DNA of 64,000 nt from Boesenbergia rotunda (GCA_024364735.1 JAGFNQ010001114.1:1003171-1067170); one strand, 5' to 3'; shown: positions 1-10,538, numbered from the stretch's first letter. Numbers and translations: made by a program. Notes: generated by a model from the letters alone, not told the origin.

Positions 1-542
1 GCGCCCGGATTCAAAGTTGTTTGTGTTGTTTCGAGTCTGAAACACAGATAAGCCTTCATGAGGGCGCCCGGGAGGTCCGGGGTGCCCTGGTCAAAGGTTG
101 TATCAGCTGCGGCGAGGTCGACGCGTGGATAAGGTTTGACCGGGTTTATCGGGGCGCCCCTAACGTCCAGGGTGCCCCCAGGAGTGCTATACAACTGCTA
201 AGTGCCATTCTGATCATTCTGATCGACGACAACGCGCTAAAGACGAGGCTCTACGACCGGGAGGCTCCAGGAGGAAGTGCGCGGCACTTCGGAGGTCCAG
301 ATCGGCCGAGCTTCAACTTTGTTTTGTTCGGTTTGCATTTAATTTTCCGTACTTAATTTTGGGAACCAAGTAAATAAATCCCGTTGTGTCCCTGTGTATT
401 ACTTTTATTTTGTTTATTTACTTTTCCGCTGTACTACTAACGTTCTAAGTTCAGAACGATCCGAGTTTCTCTACGAAGTTTCCGCGAGAGTTTTTCACGG
501 TCGATATTCACCCCCCCCTCTATCGACGGCACCGGTCCAACA
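1..542 (+). mobile_element. 3' part of a Sirevirus-like LTR (W/V-related), cut by window edge
   Basis: The segment ends in a C-rich tract, CTCTATCGACGGCACC and a terminal CA. This is the same arrangement as the ends of the V LTRs at 29578 and 42428, so it is an LTR end in plus orientation. Palindromic GGGCGCCC-type motifs occur at about 60-170. No tRNA primer site follows position 542, so this is a 3' LTR or a solo LTR rather than a 5' LTR. Short open frames in it are not convincing genes. The left end lies outside the window. Confidence 0.7.
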
Positions 543-619
543 TCTTACTCACAGAGTAAAAAGAAAAATGGGAAGATAGACGAACATTCTAGAGAAAAAT
601 ATCTACAAGAAGACTAAGA

Positions 620-1795
620 CAAAAACATGCAAAGTTCCTTTAATTCCAAGCAGATGAGTACTTACAAATTCAAGGAATAAAGGAAAATAAGTGAGAAAGC
701 AAAGAATACATAGCACTAGTTTGGGAAAAAAGCTCCAACAGCTCCTTGTCTTCAGGAGGGAGCTCCTCCCAAACTCGATTGATGCTCATAAAACTCAGGT
801 CGGCATCCTGTTATAGTAGTTGGGCCTTCTGAAGCTGGCTGATGATACTGTTAAAGCCCTGCATTAGGCACTTCAGGACCTGTGCCGCCAGGATATCGTC
901 AAACTCATCAGACTCTAGGAACCGGGCCTTGAACTCTACCTCAGTCTCTCTTGTCCGAGACGCCTCTTCAGCCTTGAGGTTTTGCAGCTCGACCCGATTT
1001 CCTCCTTGGTAGTTCTCAGCTGAGCCACCTTAGACGACATTTTGTCATTGTCTTCCAAGGCCTCCTTGAGCCTCTCTGAGGTGGCCGATGCTTCTGACCG
1101 GGCCCGGGCAATATCCTCCTAGAGGACGGTCATGTGAGCAACCGCAGCCTTCACCATGTTTTCTTTCTGGGCCAGCTGGTTGGCTTGCTTTAGTATCCGA
1201 CTATTCAATGATGCTGTGGACGACTCCAAAAGTTGGATATCCCCGGACAGCTTCTTATCCCTGGCCTGAAGCTGATTCTGCTCCTCGTTCAGGGTGCACA
1301 AGTCATTCAAGAGGATCACTGCCCTCTCGGACATCAATCGCTCCCTATAACGAGAATCGTGTAGGGCTGACTCAAGGGCCAGCAGAGTCTCTAGCTGATG
1401 CTCCACTTTTACCCCGAGAGCTCTGCTGACCTCTGCTTGCAGGAGATCCCCTCGATGGGCATGATCAGCCTTGGCCTCTGTCTTTAGTGCCCTACGGGTC
1501 AAGGACTCAACCTCTCACCAGGAATATAAATGGTGGCCGGCAGTGAGACAGTCTTGAGTAGCCTGTCACAGTATAGAGGAGTTAGAAAACATGAATTAAA
1601 GGAACCTAAGAAAGTGGGAACCCTTACCTTCAAGAGGGACTCGTGGAGGTTGGTTAGAGGCCCGACCGAGGTATGCACGACATCCCCTCCCAAGACTCCT
1701 CTTGGCTACTCGAGGCATCGCCTCGGCTTAGTAAGGGAGAGGAGTCTCTGGGCTGAGGGAGAAGCTAGACGGTAGGCGCTCTAGGAGGTACAGTT
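620..1795 (-). pseudogene. C-terminal half of a gypsy-type gag-like (T28) gene, coiled coil
   Basis: On the minus strand 1502-1119 is open and encodes a long Glu/Gln/Leu-rich alpha-helical stretch with LETLLALESAL- and LNEEQNQLQARDKKL-type heptads, which is a coiled coil. After one stop the same character continues to about 740. Upstream, a possible small intron (GTAAGG donor near 1628, CAG acceptor near 1566) joins a GGDVVHTSVGPLTNLHESL segment. Plant genes of this kind, annotated as putative gypsy-type transposon proteins, combine a conserved N-terminal domain with such a coiled coil. The matching N-terminal part lies at 17084-18198 on the same strand in the right order, so I infer one gene split by insertions at 1796-17012. 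Stops make it a pseudogene. Family assignment is from memory of the domain style. Confidence 0.5.
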
Positions 1796-2921
1796 TGTTT
1801 AATCGGAGTAAATTGATAGAGGGGGGGGGGGTGAATATCGATCTAAAATTTTTGGACAGTAAAGAGAAATACGCAGCGGAAATAGTAAAGCAAAGTTGCT
1901 AACACGATTTGTTTTACTTGGTACGGAGTCATGGTCGTCTCCTACTCCAAGGCCCACAGTCCTTGACCGTTTACGTTGGGCAATTCTATATTCATAGAAA
2001 TGATTACAGTTTCGAGTATAGATATAGAATCGAAAAAAGCAATTATAACACTTAAGAAAAATAACGGTTTTACCGACGACCGAAGTGGATGGAATTTCAG
2101 AGCAACGAGTCGTCGTCGGCGCTTAAATCGCGAATGCAGAGCGTGCCGGAGCGTAGCGCTTGAGCGAAAGTGTTGAAAGCGAGATTTGCAAGTTCTGTTG
2201 AAGCTTGGGGTTGACCCCCCTTTTATAGTTGTCGCCAGGGCGCCTGTGTTGAAGGGGGCGCCTACACGTGGCCTCTCCTACGCGAACTCCAATCCGCAGG
2301 CTTGGTCAGCGCTTATCCCCTTCTTTGAGGCGCCTGAGCTGACTGGGGCGCCTGTGTTAACACAGGCGCCTTGCATGACTTTGACCAAAGGCTTTCGTGG
2401 CAGTTTGCTTCGATGGTCTTGGTTTGGCCTTGCATTGGGGCGCCTGTATCCTTACAGGCACCTAGCCCAGTCAGGCGCCTCCTTCCAATGTGGCGCCTGA
2501 GCTGCAGAAACACAGTCCCTTCGTTTCCTGCACCCAGGGTTACTTCCAAAACACAAGAAGCAAATATATATGATATGTTAGACATTATTTACAGCCTAAG
2601 CTGTTGTGGTTTTGACTTTGGATCTCTCAAATGGAACCCTAGGCCGAACCGACGCCTAATGTTCCTTCCTATGGGGAACGCATCCTCACCTAATCCTCTC
2701 GGGAGAATTTACCTTTTTGTCAAACGACTCCTCCGATTGGACTTTTGCCCAGCTTTACTCATTAGGTCTTCGTGCCCAGTCTGTGACCAGGACTTAGTGC
2801 TCAGCTTTACTCACCAGGTCTTCGGTGCCCAGTCCTTGACCAGGTCTTAGTGCCCAGCTTTACTCACCAGGTCTTTGGTGCCCAACCCTCGGCCAGGTCT
2901 TAGTGCCCAGTCCACGACCAG
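1796..2921 (-). mobile_element. Family W 3' LTR, first part (split by element S)
   Basis: It begins TGTTTAATCGGAG followed by a 12-13 base G run and GTGAATATCGATC, the reverse complement of a Sirevirus-type LTR end. AGGCGCCT palindromes recur at 2238-2500, and a minus-strand TATA box lies at 2221-2228. The segment stops at 2921 where S inserted (target duplication ACCAG, 2917-2921) and resumes at 13154. Total LTR length is about 1.34 kb, close to the 1.33 kb of family V. Confidence 0.75.
2221..2228 (-). promoter_or_regulatory. TATA box of W LTR
   Basis: TTTTATAG on the plus strand reads CTATAAAA on the minus strand, inside the W LTR and in the element's orientation. Confidence 0.5.
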
Positions 2922-3452
2922 TGAAGGATCGTCTAGGTGTGCTAGAGGGGGGGGGGGTGAATAGCACTTTTTCGAATTGGATCTCTACAAAACTGTTAGC
3001 GCAGCGGAAATAATATGCAAAGGAAATCAAGACAATGCTAACAATAATATTTTTACTTGGTATCCACCCAGATGGGTGACTAATCCAAGGATCCACGCCG
3101 CGAGCACCACTTTCACAATGGAAAATTCTCCTTCAGGTGGAGAAACCTTTACAGTCGATCTTCCTCATTATAGAATGAAAAATATGAGAGAGGAAGTATG
3201 AAACACTCTTCAGACGAGCAACACTTCGACACTGTACGGAACTGTGCCGTGCTCGTGCAAAAAGGTGCTCCTTTTATAGGTGAACAGGACAAACTCGCAG
3301 TCTGTCCAGCCCCGCACCAGTCTACTGCCCCAAGGGCAGTCGACTGGTCTAGCATTAATTGCTAGCCAACGGCTAGTTTTCGGGGTATACCAGTCGACTG
3401 CCCCATGGGCAGTCGACTGGTCCGAGGCCGAAAACTTTCTGTGAGTTTTGGC
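2922..3452 (-). repeat. S 3' LTR, distal part
   Basis: Matches 12255-12785 closely, including the LTR end TGAAGGATCGTCTAG and two CAGTCGACTG palindrome clusters at 3315-3420. The LTR is broken at 3452 by element G and continues at 6071. Confidence 0.9.
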
Positions 3453-3578
3453 TGTGACGCCCGCCCTTATATCTACTCTCGGGGCGGGGTCACATACTAT
3501 CATTCGTATAAAAAATTTTTTATACAAATGATAGTACGTGACCCCGCCCCGAGAGTAGATATAAGGGCGGGCGTCACA
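3453..3578. repeat. G 5' terminal palindrome (LTR position)
   Basis: Two 63-bp arms meet at the AAAAAATTTTTT centre (3515/3516) and are reverse complements except at two positions, both transition-type. It runs from TG to CA and is followed after two bases by the primer site. It would fold as one long hairpin. Confidence 0.95.
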
Positions 3579-3581
3579 AGT

Positions 3582-3593
3582 TGGTATCAGAGC
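3582..3593 (+). other. Primer-binding site of G
   Basis: TGGTATCAGAGC, complementary to the 3' end of plant initiator Met-tRNA, starts three bases after the 5' palindrome. Confidence 0.85.
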
Positions 3594-3900
3594 AGTTTTC
3601 CCCTCCACCACACACACATCAAGCTTCATCCTGCCGCTTCCAAGTAAGAGATCCTAATCTCGCCTTACTTTATTTCATGTACAGTAATGATTATATAGAG
3701 ATGATTTATACTTGCATAACAAGAGAAAGTAGCGTTAAGTCTTATATAGTTATTTATCACCTATATGATAGATAATGACAAGTAATTGTAAGATATGTGA
3801 ACATGAACGATACTTCCTTTATGCATGATAGTATGTGCTACTCCTAGTTAATTATGCGTGGATGTAGGAATGACTATTACCTCATACTAGTCTCATTCTT

Positions 3901-5079
3901 ATGAAGATGGCTAGAAGACGTAGTAACCGTCTTAACGGGACTGCCCCTCCACCACTTAACGAGACAACACCACCACTCAACGAGACAGTACCCCCACCAA
4001 ATTTGGCACATGTTGTAACCGAACTACAACGCCAGATCGCGGAGCAACAACTGATCATCACTAACCTGATGAATCAGCAGGGGAACTCTACCACCCCACC
4101 ACCAGTGAACCAGACGATTATTCCAATCGCAACCCCGGTTACGCCAGCACCCCCAGCAGCCCCTGTCACGGTAGCCCGACCAGAGGCTTACCTAATCCAA
4201 TGGCAGAGGCTGAAACCGGAAGGTTTCTCCGGTGCTAGTGAACCCTGGGACGCGCAGGCCTGGTTCAAAACAGTGGAAAGCACCATGGAATTGCTCGACT
4301 GGCCCGAGCAAGAGAAGATCAAATGCGCATTGTTCTGCCTTTCTGGAGATGCGCATATGTGGTGGGAAAGAATAAAGACCAAACGCCAGGTGAACCAAAT
4401 GACATGGAAGGACTTCGAATCGGAATTCTTTGAAGAGTTCTTCCACCTGCGGGTCACCAACCGGCATTTCGACGAGTTCACAGAGTTCCGACAAGGTGAG
4501 CTATCAGTCAGCGAGGCAATGAAGAAATTCAACAGACTAGCCCGCCTCTGCCCGGAGCTAGTCAGCACTGAGAAAGAAAAAGTCAGACTTATGCTGAAGA
4601 TGCTGCGGCCTGAAATTGCCCTGAATGCGGCCGGCGGGGTCAACCGACCACAGACCGCAGAAGAGCTGTTCAGCAGTGCTCTGATTGCTGAGCACTACCT
4701 GAATAACATCAACCAGCAAAAGAAGGTGCTGACTGAAAACAAGAGCCAAACCCAAGCCGGAGGTGAGAAGCCTCAAAATGATAGTTGGAAGGGGAACCAC
4801 AATGGCAAGAGAAAGAACGACTCACAAAGTGGTCCCGCCAGCAAGCAACCCAAGTTCGACCCGTGTGCTACATGCGGAAGGCTGCACCCAGGAGCTTGCC
4901 ACCAGGGGACAGGCAAGTGTTACAACTGCGGACGGGTAGGGCACAAGGCCCAAGATTGCCGCGCCAAAAAGCAAGCACCTCCCCAACCGCACGTACCACC
5001 AGTTACGACGAATGCAAGGGTTTTCTCATTATCCAAGGAAGACGTGATGAATACATCAAATGTAGTCACAGGCCATTGA
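3901..5079 (+). CDS. gag: Gypsy (chromovirus-like) Gag polyprotein, intact
   Basis: 392 residues with no internal stop. Residues 1-95 are Pro/Thr/Asn-rich with repeated PPLNET-type units. About 119-260 is the retrotransposon gag domain (AWFKTVES, WPEQEKIKCALFCLSG, MWWERIK). A first Cys-rich motif, CATCGRLHPGAC, is followed at residues 340-353 by the zinc knuckle CYNCGRVGHKAQDC (CX2CX4HX4C), which would bind genomic RNA in the particle. The frame ends just after DVMNTSNVVTGH, about where the protease would begin in full-length Del/Tekay-type elements, so the stop marks the start of the pol deletion. The ATG at 3901 is the first in this frame after the leader; MARRRSNR follows two codons later. 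An open gag without pol fits a non-autonomous element whose Gag may still have been selected. Confidence 0.9.
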   Translation: MKMARRRSNRLNGTAPPPLNETTPPLNETVPPPNLAHVVTELQRQIAEQQLIITNLMNQQGNSTTPPPVNQTIIPIATPVTPAPPAAPVTVARPEAYLIQWQRLKPEGFSGASEPWDAQAWFKTVESTMELLDWPEQEKIKCALFCLSGDAHMWWERIKTKRQVNQMTWKDFESEFFEEFFHLRVTNRHFDEFTEFRQGELSVSEAMKKFNRLARLCPELVSTEKEKVRLMLKMLRPEIALNAAGGVNRPQTAEELFSSALIAEHYLNNINQQKKVLTENKSQTQAGGEKPQNDSWKGNHNGKRKNDSQSGPASKQPKFDPCATCGRLHPGACHQGTGKCYNCGRVGHKAQDCRAKKQAPPQPHVPPVTTNARVFSLSKEDVMNTSNVVTGH

Positions 5080-5199
5080 GTTGGACTAGTTTTGTATGAA
5101 GAATTATAAGATGGAATAAAATAAATTTTGGTGATATAATAAATGAGATCTCATTTACCCATAATCACAATAAGTATATAATTACAATGTATGTGTATA

Positions 5200-5450
5200 A
5201 GTATACCAGGGTTAGCACTTGAAAGAGTAAACCAGATATTAGAGGATATGTTACGAGCTTGTGCCTTGGACTTCAAGGGAAGCTGAGTCTGAGATATGTG
5301 GGACCGTACCAGATCCTAGATCGGGAAGTTAAAAAGCTAAGGAACAAGGAAGTACCCTTAGTAAAGGTTCTGTGGTGGAACGAGCAATTCGAAGAAGCCA
5401 CATGGGAACAAGAGGAGGCAATACGATTAAAGTACCCGGAACTGTTTTAA
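5200..5450 (+). pseudogene. Remnant of gypsy integrase fused to chromodomain-like tail
   Basis: At 5225-5280 one frame reads RVNQILEDMLRACALDFKG, the end of a gypsy integrase core. Directly after it another frame reads GKLSLRYVGPYQILDRE, then LVKVLWWNEQFEEATWEQEE and LKYPELF*, the C-terminal chromodomain-like tail. Core and tail are joined by a deletion that also shifts frame. Protease, RT and RNase H are all missing between 5079 and 5225; the 145 bp there is AT-rich with no recognisable coding. Confidence 0.85.
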
Positions 5451-5580
5451 AGTTCGGGACGAACTTTTTATAAGGTGCGTAGGATTGTAACACCCCAATT
5501 TTTATAATTTAAGTACCTGGGAATTGTTTAAAGTTCAGGACGAACTTTTTATAAGATGTGTAGGATTGTAACACCCCAAA
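5430..5580 (+). repeat. Tandem duplication of 3' junction (81-bp offset)
   Basis: AAGTACC, the AAGTTC(G/A)GGACGAACTT block, the degenerate polypurine region and TGTAACACCCC occur at 5430 and again 81 bp later at 5511. The second copy lies inside the left arm of the 3' palindrome. The element's pol end and LTR start have thus been copied twice in a row. Confidence 0.85.
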
Positions 5581-6065
5581 ATTTCACCATGAATAATATT
5601 GTGAATTCATTATGAAATATTATGTGAATAATATTGTGAATTCATTATGAAATATTATGGGATTCATGAAGTATTATAGATTCATGAATATGAAATATTA
5701 AAAATATTATGAAATAATATTTATGGAATATTATGAAATATTATGAATTCATGAAATATTATTAATATTATGAAATTTCATGATATTAATAATATTTCAT
5801 GAATTCATAATATTTCATAATATTCCATAAATATTATTTCATAATATTTTTAATATTTCATATTCATGAATCTATAATACTTCATGAATCCCATAATATT
5901 TCATAATGAATTCACAATATTATTCACATAATATTTCATAATGAATTCACAATATTATTCATGGTGAAATTTTGGGGTGTTACAATCCTACACATCTTAT
6001 AAAAAGTTCGTCCCGAACTTTAAACAATTCCCAGGTACTTAAATTGTAAAAATTGGGGTGTTACA
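5486..6065. repeat. G 3' terminal palindrome, 580 bp (LTR position)
   Basis: Two 290-bp arms centred at 5775/5776 are reverse complements except at three positions that I can find. It starts TGTAACACCCC and ends GGGGTGTTACA. The outer 90 bp of each arm carries a pol-end/polypurine/LTR-start junction, and the inner 200 bp is AT-rich with a duplicated 35-bp stretch containing GTGAATTCATTATG. It replaces the 3' LTR of G and would form a very long hairpin in RNA or single-stranded DNA. Confidence 0.95.
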
Positions 6066-6070
6066 TTGGC

Positions 6071-6472
6071 AGTCGACTGCCCCAGGGCCAGTCGACTGCC
6101 CTGCCTCTCAGCTCAGCTCCAGCCACTCCGGACCTTCTCCTTCACGTGTGCCTTCAGGTCTGCTCCCTTGGCTTGTCTCTTGAAGTCCTCTTCCTCTGGC
6201 TATCGTCCCTCGGATGCACACGCAAGCCTTCCCTTGGCTTGCCTCCATGCCACCCTTCACGTGTGCCCTTGAAGTCCACTTCCCGGCTTGCCCTTGGAGC
6301 TCTCCTCTCTTGGCTCTCATCCCTCGGATATGTCCAACATGTGTGATTCTCCAAGTCCTACAAACTCAATCACATACATCAAATACAACATAACACTCTA
6401 ACCTTAAATATATTCAACCACACACATCAAAACCATGATCTTCCAATCATTCAAGGGCTGATTGCCTCAACA
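6071..6472 (-). repeat. S 3' LTR, proximal part
   Basis: Continues the S LTR after G and matches about 12779-13148. It ends GATTGCCTCAACA, the reverse complement of the LTR start TGTTGAGGC. CAGTCGACTG occurs twice at 6070-6100. Confidence 0.9.
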
Positions 6473-7442
6473 ATCTGCCCCTTTTTGATATGTGGCAATA
6501 TGCTTAAGTTAGAGATAAATAACAGCCACAATAACAATAGCAAACGATAGCAATCTGAAAAGCATAAGACATAGTAACCCTAAGAGGTAACCTCCCCCTT
6601 AATCTATGTCTTCTCCCCATTTCTAATTCTAATCATAATCCAAGTTAAGTTTCCACTTAACACTCAACAATATTAAAAATGTAAGACATATCAGCACCTA
6701 AGAGGTAACCTCCCCCTTAATCCATGTCTTCTCCCTATTTTTAATCATTCAAGGTCTAAGTGAGAAAGAAAACCTTTAACTATCCATTCTAAGTTAAAAT
6801 TCTAACTTAAACCACCCATTCTCCCCCTTTGACACCATCAAAAGGATTGCCTCAAGCAACCCAAGCCTATGACATCAAATGAAAGAATAATGGATTTCTG
6901 AAATTTCTCACAGTAACTAAAAAACAACTATGCCAGTCGACTGGCCATGGGGCATTCGACTGATACGCTGTCAGTTTCAATTTTCAAGTTTTCTGTCAAA
7001 TTTCAGAAACGCCCAGAAAAATCAAAAAAATTCCAAAAATTATAAAATTTTGCATACATGTTTGAAATGATATACTCTATCAGGGAAAAATATTAGTCCA
7101 TATAAAATTTCAAACATGCATGACTTTTGATAAAAATCCAAAAACCTTGAAAACCACTACATTTTGTATCAAATTTACAATCTAGTTTTGCAACTATATG
7201 TCTTTTAAAAGCATGTCAAAGCATGTAAAGGATAAGATGGTTTTCAAAGGTTTAAAATGTCCAACTATGATATTTGGGCAAAGTGTCCATTGATTGAACA
7301 CTTGTCTTCCCCATAGTTAGTCTAGTTTTCATATTTTGATACTTCTAATGGTTCAACAATGTGACACAAGCACAAGTGAGCCAAATGTATCGCCCTAATG
7401 GATCAAGCACCATTTTTCAAAGCTAATATCTCCAAGTTCATC
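6473..7442 (-). other. S 3' untranslated region with repeated polypurine tracts
   Basis: No coding. The LTR-adjacent polypurine tract is 6473-6490 (minus TATCAAAAAGGGGCAGAT). A direct repeat of about 80 bp containing minus-strand TTAAGGGGGAGG followed by TTACCTCTTAGG occurs at about 6565-6640 and 6670-6745. An imperfect CAGTCGACTGG palindrome lies at 6934. Multiple polypurine tracts before the 3' LTR are a reported Sirevirus trait. The rest, 6960-7442, is AT-rich with nothing else seen. Confidence 0.75.
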
Positions 7443-9338
7443 CTAAACCTCCACAAAACACATTCCAAGGCCTCTTCTTAAGGATATAAACTCCGATTCG
7501 GGAAGTGGCTTGGTAAAGATGTCGGCTAGGTTCGACTTTGATTCAACATAGTGTAGTTCTATGTCTCCCCTTGCCTCATGGTCTCTAATGAAGTGATGTT
7601 TCACTTCAATGTGTTTTGTCCTAGAATGGTGAACCGGATTTTTGGTCAAGTTGATTGTACTTACATTATCACACAAGACTTTGACCTTGGTGTAGTGTAA
7701 CTCATAATCTTCTAAGGTGTGCATGATCCAAAGGAGTTGGGAAACACACCCAGCCATTGCCACATATTCCGCTTTCGTGGTTGATAGGGCAACGCATGGT
7801 TGTTTTCTACTACTCCAACTAACTAAGGAAGACCCAAGGAATTGACACCCTCCACTAGTGCTCTTCCTATCTAGCTTACAACCCGCATAATCAGAGTCGG
7901 TGTATCCAAATAGATCAACACTAGGGGTTCTAGGATACCAAAGTCCGACATTGAGGGTACCTTTGACATACCTTAGGATCCTCTTAACTACAACCAAATG
8001 GGACTCTTTGGCACAATATTTATACCTTGCACACATACCTACCGCAAAAAGTATGTCGGGTCTACTAGCGGTTAGGTATAGGAGGCTACCAATCATGCTT
8101 CTATATTGTTTAGAGTCTACCATTTTCCCTTCAAGGTCACTATCCATTTTTACATTGGTTCCTATGGGTGTAGATGCTACCTTAGCATTTTCTAAACCAA
8201 ATTTCTTTAACATTTCCTTAGCATATTTGGTTTGAAAAACATGTGTAACTTCATTAGTTTGCTTAACTTGAAGGCCTAAAAAGAAGGTTAGCTCTCCTAC
8301 AAGACTTATTTCAAATTCATCTTCCATACACTTGATGAATTCTTGTAGGAAGTCATTGTTTGTTGACCCAAAAATGATATCGTCTACATAGACTTGGGCA
8401 ACAAATATGTCCTTGTCCTTAGATTTTAGGAACAAAGTAGGGTCAATTGTTCCTCTCCTAAACCCCTTAGACACCAAAAATGAAGAAAGTCTTTCATACC
8501 AAGCCCGGGGAGCTTGTTTTAATCCATATAAGGCATTTCTTAATTTGTAAACATGTCTTGGATAATTAGGGTCCTCAAACCCAGGGGGTTGTTCTACATA
8601 GACCTCTTCCTTAATGATCCCATTAAGAAATGCCAACTTCACATCCATTTGGTGGAGTGTGAAACCCATGTGAGCGGCATAGACTAGTAGAATTCTAATA
8701 GATTCTAACCTAGCTACGGGGGTATAAGTCTCATTATAATCTAGTCCCTCAACTTGGTTAAACCACCTAGCTACCAATCTAGCCTTGTTCCTAGTGATTT
8801 TACCTTGGTCATCTAGTTTGTTCCTAAAGACCCATCTTGTGGTTACAATGGTGCAATCATTGGGCCTAGGAACTAACTCCCAAACTTCACTTCTCTCAAA
8901 TTGATTTAGCTCTTCTTCCATGGCTAAAACCCAATCAACATCTCCCAATGCTTCATCAATGGACTTGGGTTCCAATTGGGAGATTAGAGCTATTTGACTA
9001 GTTTGATCCCTAAAATAGGACCTAGTCCTTACTCCTTGAGTTACATCACCAACTATTTGGTCAATAGGGTGATCATGGTGATGTCTCAAGGGCCTAGAGG
9101 TTGTGGGTTCATTTACTCCTTCTTCCTCATCCTCTAGGGTACTTCTTACTCCCCCTTGATCATTGCCCTCCAAATGTAGGTCTTGGATTCTTTGGGCAAG
9201 GGGTTGGACCTCTTCTATATCCTTATCAATTGAGGCTTTTCTAGGGTAGGTACTAGTTGTTTCATCAAATTTAACATTCGAGGACTCCTCAATCACTTTT
9301 GTCCTCTTGTTGTAAACTCTATAACCCCTACTAGTCAA
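7443..9338 (-). pseudogene. pol: S reverse transcriptase and RNase H (copia Pol, 631-aa open stretch)
   Basis: Open from 9338 to the natural stop at 7443. About the first 115 residues are the linker after integrase. RT follows: WVFRNKLDDQGKITRNKARL, QMDVKLAFLNG (first catalytic Asp block), YGLKQAPRAWYERL and the catalytic YVDDIIFGSTN near 8380. RNase H then shows CKLDRKSTSGGCQFLG, LSTTKAEYVA and LADIFTKPLPE. It would copy element RNA into DNA inside particles. The YVDDIIFGS wording fits the Sirevirus/Tork side of copia. This block is uninterrupted, but it was part of one polyprotein with the upstream stretches, which carry stops, so the gene as a whole is dead. Confidence 0.9.
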
Positions 9339-9929
9339 TGAGTACCCTACTAGAATTCTTTCATCGGCTTTTGACTCAAATTTCCTTAGGTCATCTTTGG
9401 TATTTAAGATGTAGACTTTACATCCAAAGACCCTAAAATAGTGGACTTGAGGTACCCTTCCATTTCACAATTCAAAGGGTGTTTTCCCTAGAAACCTATG
9501 TACCAACACCCGGTTTTGAATATAGCAAGCGGTGTTAACCGCTTCGGCCCAAAAGTAGCTAGGAAGGGAATATGCATTAAGCATAGTTCTAGCAGCTTCT
9601 TGTAGGGCTCGGTTCCTTCTCTCAACTACCCCATTTTGTTGAGGAGTCCTTGGACATGAAAATTCATGCTTGTATCCATTTTCAACACAAAATTATGTGA
9701 AACTTGCATTTTGGAACTCCCCACCGTGGTCACTCCTAATTTGGTTTATTTTGGTATGTTTTTCATTTTCTACCCTTTTACTAAATCCTATAAAGATCTC
9801 TAGGGTATCATCCTTATGTTTCAAAAAATAAACCCATGTAAACCTAGAAAAATCATCTACTATAACTAGACAATATTTACTCCCCACAAGTGAGGGAGTG
9901 CCATGGCAATCAAAAAGATCTATATGCAA
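9339..9929 (-). pseudogene. S integrase, broken by stops
   Basis: The frame of the RT block continues upstream. HIDLF with the first catalytic Asp and VIVDDFSRFTWVYFLKHK lie at 9929-9820, then IRSDHGGEFQNASF with the second Asp. A TAA at 9693-9695 is followed in frame by the third catalytic block PQQNGVVERRNRALQE and FWAEAVNTACYIQNR. A TGA at 9465-9467 follows GKTPFEL. The three catalytic acids are all present, so the loss is by nonsense mutation only. Confidence 0.88.
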
Positions 9930-9974
9930 CAGCTCTAATGGTAAAGAAGTAGTGGTTAGGGTTTTACCTTTGTG

Positions 9975-10514
9975 TCATGATTTTGATTGCTTACCCTCTT
10001 GGCATGCATCACACAATTTGGTCTTCTCATACTTGATCATTGGTAGCCCCTTCACCAACTCTTCCTTGGCCACTCTTGCAATGCTTCTCATGTTGACATG
10101 TCCAAGCCTCCGGTGCCACAACCATCCTTCTTCTTCTTTGGACATGAAACACTTAGCAACATTGTTAGTAGCATAAGTAAGATCAAGATAATATAAATTT
10201 GCCTCTCTAAACCCTTCTAATATGTTAGTATTTAATTCATTATGCCTTATTATACATTTCCTAGCATGAAATTCAACTCTAAAACTGGCATCACATAATT
10301 GACTCACACTTAGTAAATTGAACTTCATATCTTTGATTAGAAGTACCTTATGTATAGAAATAGTGGAAGATACCTCAATTGTGCCCCTACCAATGATTTT
10401 CAATTTTCCACTATTCCCAAAGGAGACCGACCCTTCTCTTAAGTAGCTAATATTGGTGAACTTGCTCACATCCCCGGTCATGTGTCTTGAGCATCCACTA
10501 TCTACTATCCACAT
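9975..10514 (-). pseudogene. S aspartic protease and gag-pre-integrase region
   Basis: WIVDSGCSRHMTGD at the start is the copia protease active site (DSG). It is followed by ISIHKVLLIKDMKFNLLSVSQL, and then the zinc-binding pre-integrase block LWHRRLGHVNM with LCDACQEGKQSKS. The open stretch ends at a TGA (9975-9977), in frame with the integrase that follows. A TAG at 10539-10541 separates it from gag in the same frame. The protease would cut the Gag-Pol polyprotein. Confidence 0.88.
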
Positions 10515-10538
10515 AGTTGAGGCCTCCTTTACCTTTAC

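Larger units (their letters stand above)
3453..6065 (+). mobile_element. Element G: gag-only gypsy derivative with palindromic ends
   Basis: A 2,613-bp insertion inside the S 3' LTR. TTGGC precedes it (3448-3452) and follows it (6066-6070), and the undisturbed S LTR near 12776 has one copy, so this is a single integration with a 5-bp target duplication. Order: 126-bp palindrome beginning TGTGACGCC and ending GGCGTCACA, Met-tRNA primer site, intact chromovirus-like gag, a scrap of integrase end fused to a chromodomain-like tail, then a 580-bp palindrome beginning TGTAACACCCC and ending GGGGTGTTACA. Both palindromes sit where LTRs belong but are not copies of each other. Protease, RT and RNase H are absent, so it must have moved with borrowed enzymes. 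Confidence 0.9.

Noticed and set aside
2371..2850. 159-residue plus-strand ORF in the W LTR
   Set aside because: Antisense to the LTR, repeats of GGCGCC words and CCAGG units, no domain.
5486..6065. Independent MITE or foldback transposon inserted after G pol
   Set aside because: It has no target duplication of its own. Its ends are LTR-type TGTAACACCCC, and the TTGGC duplication encloses it together with the rest of G.
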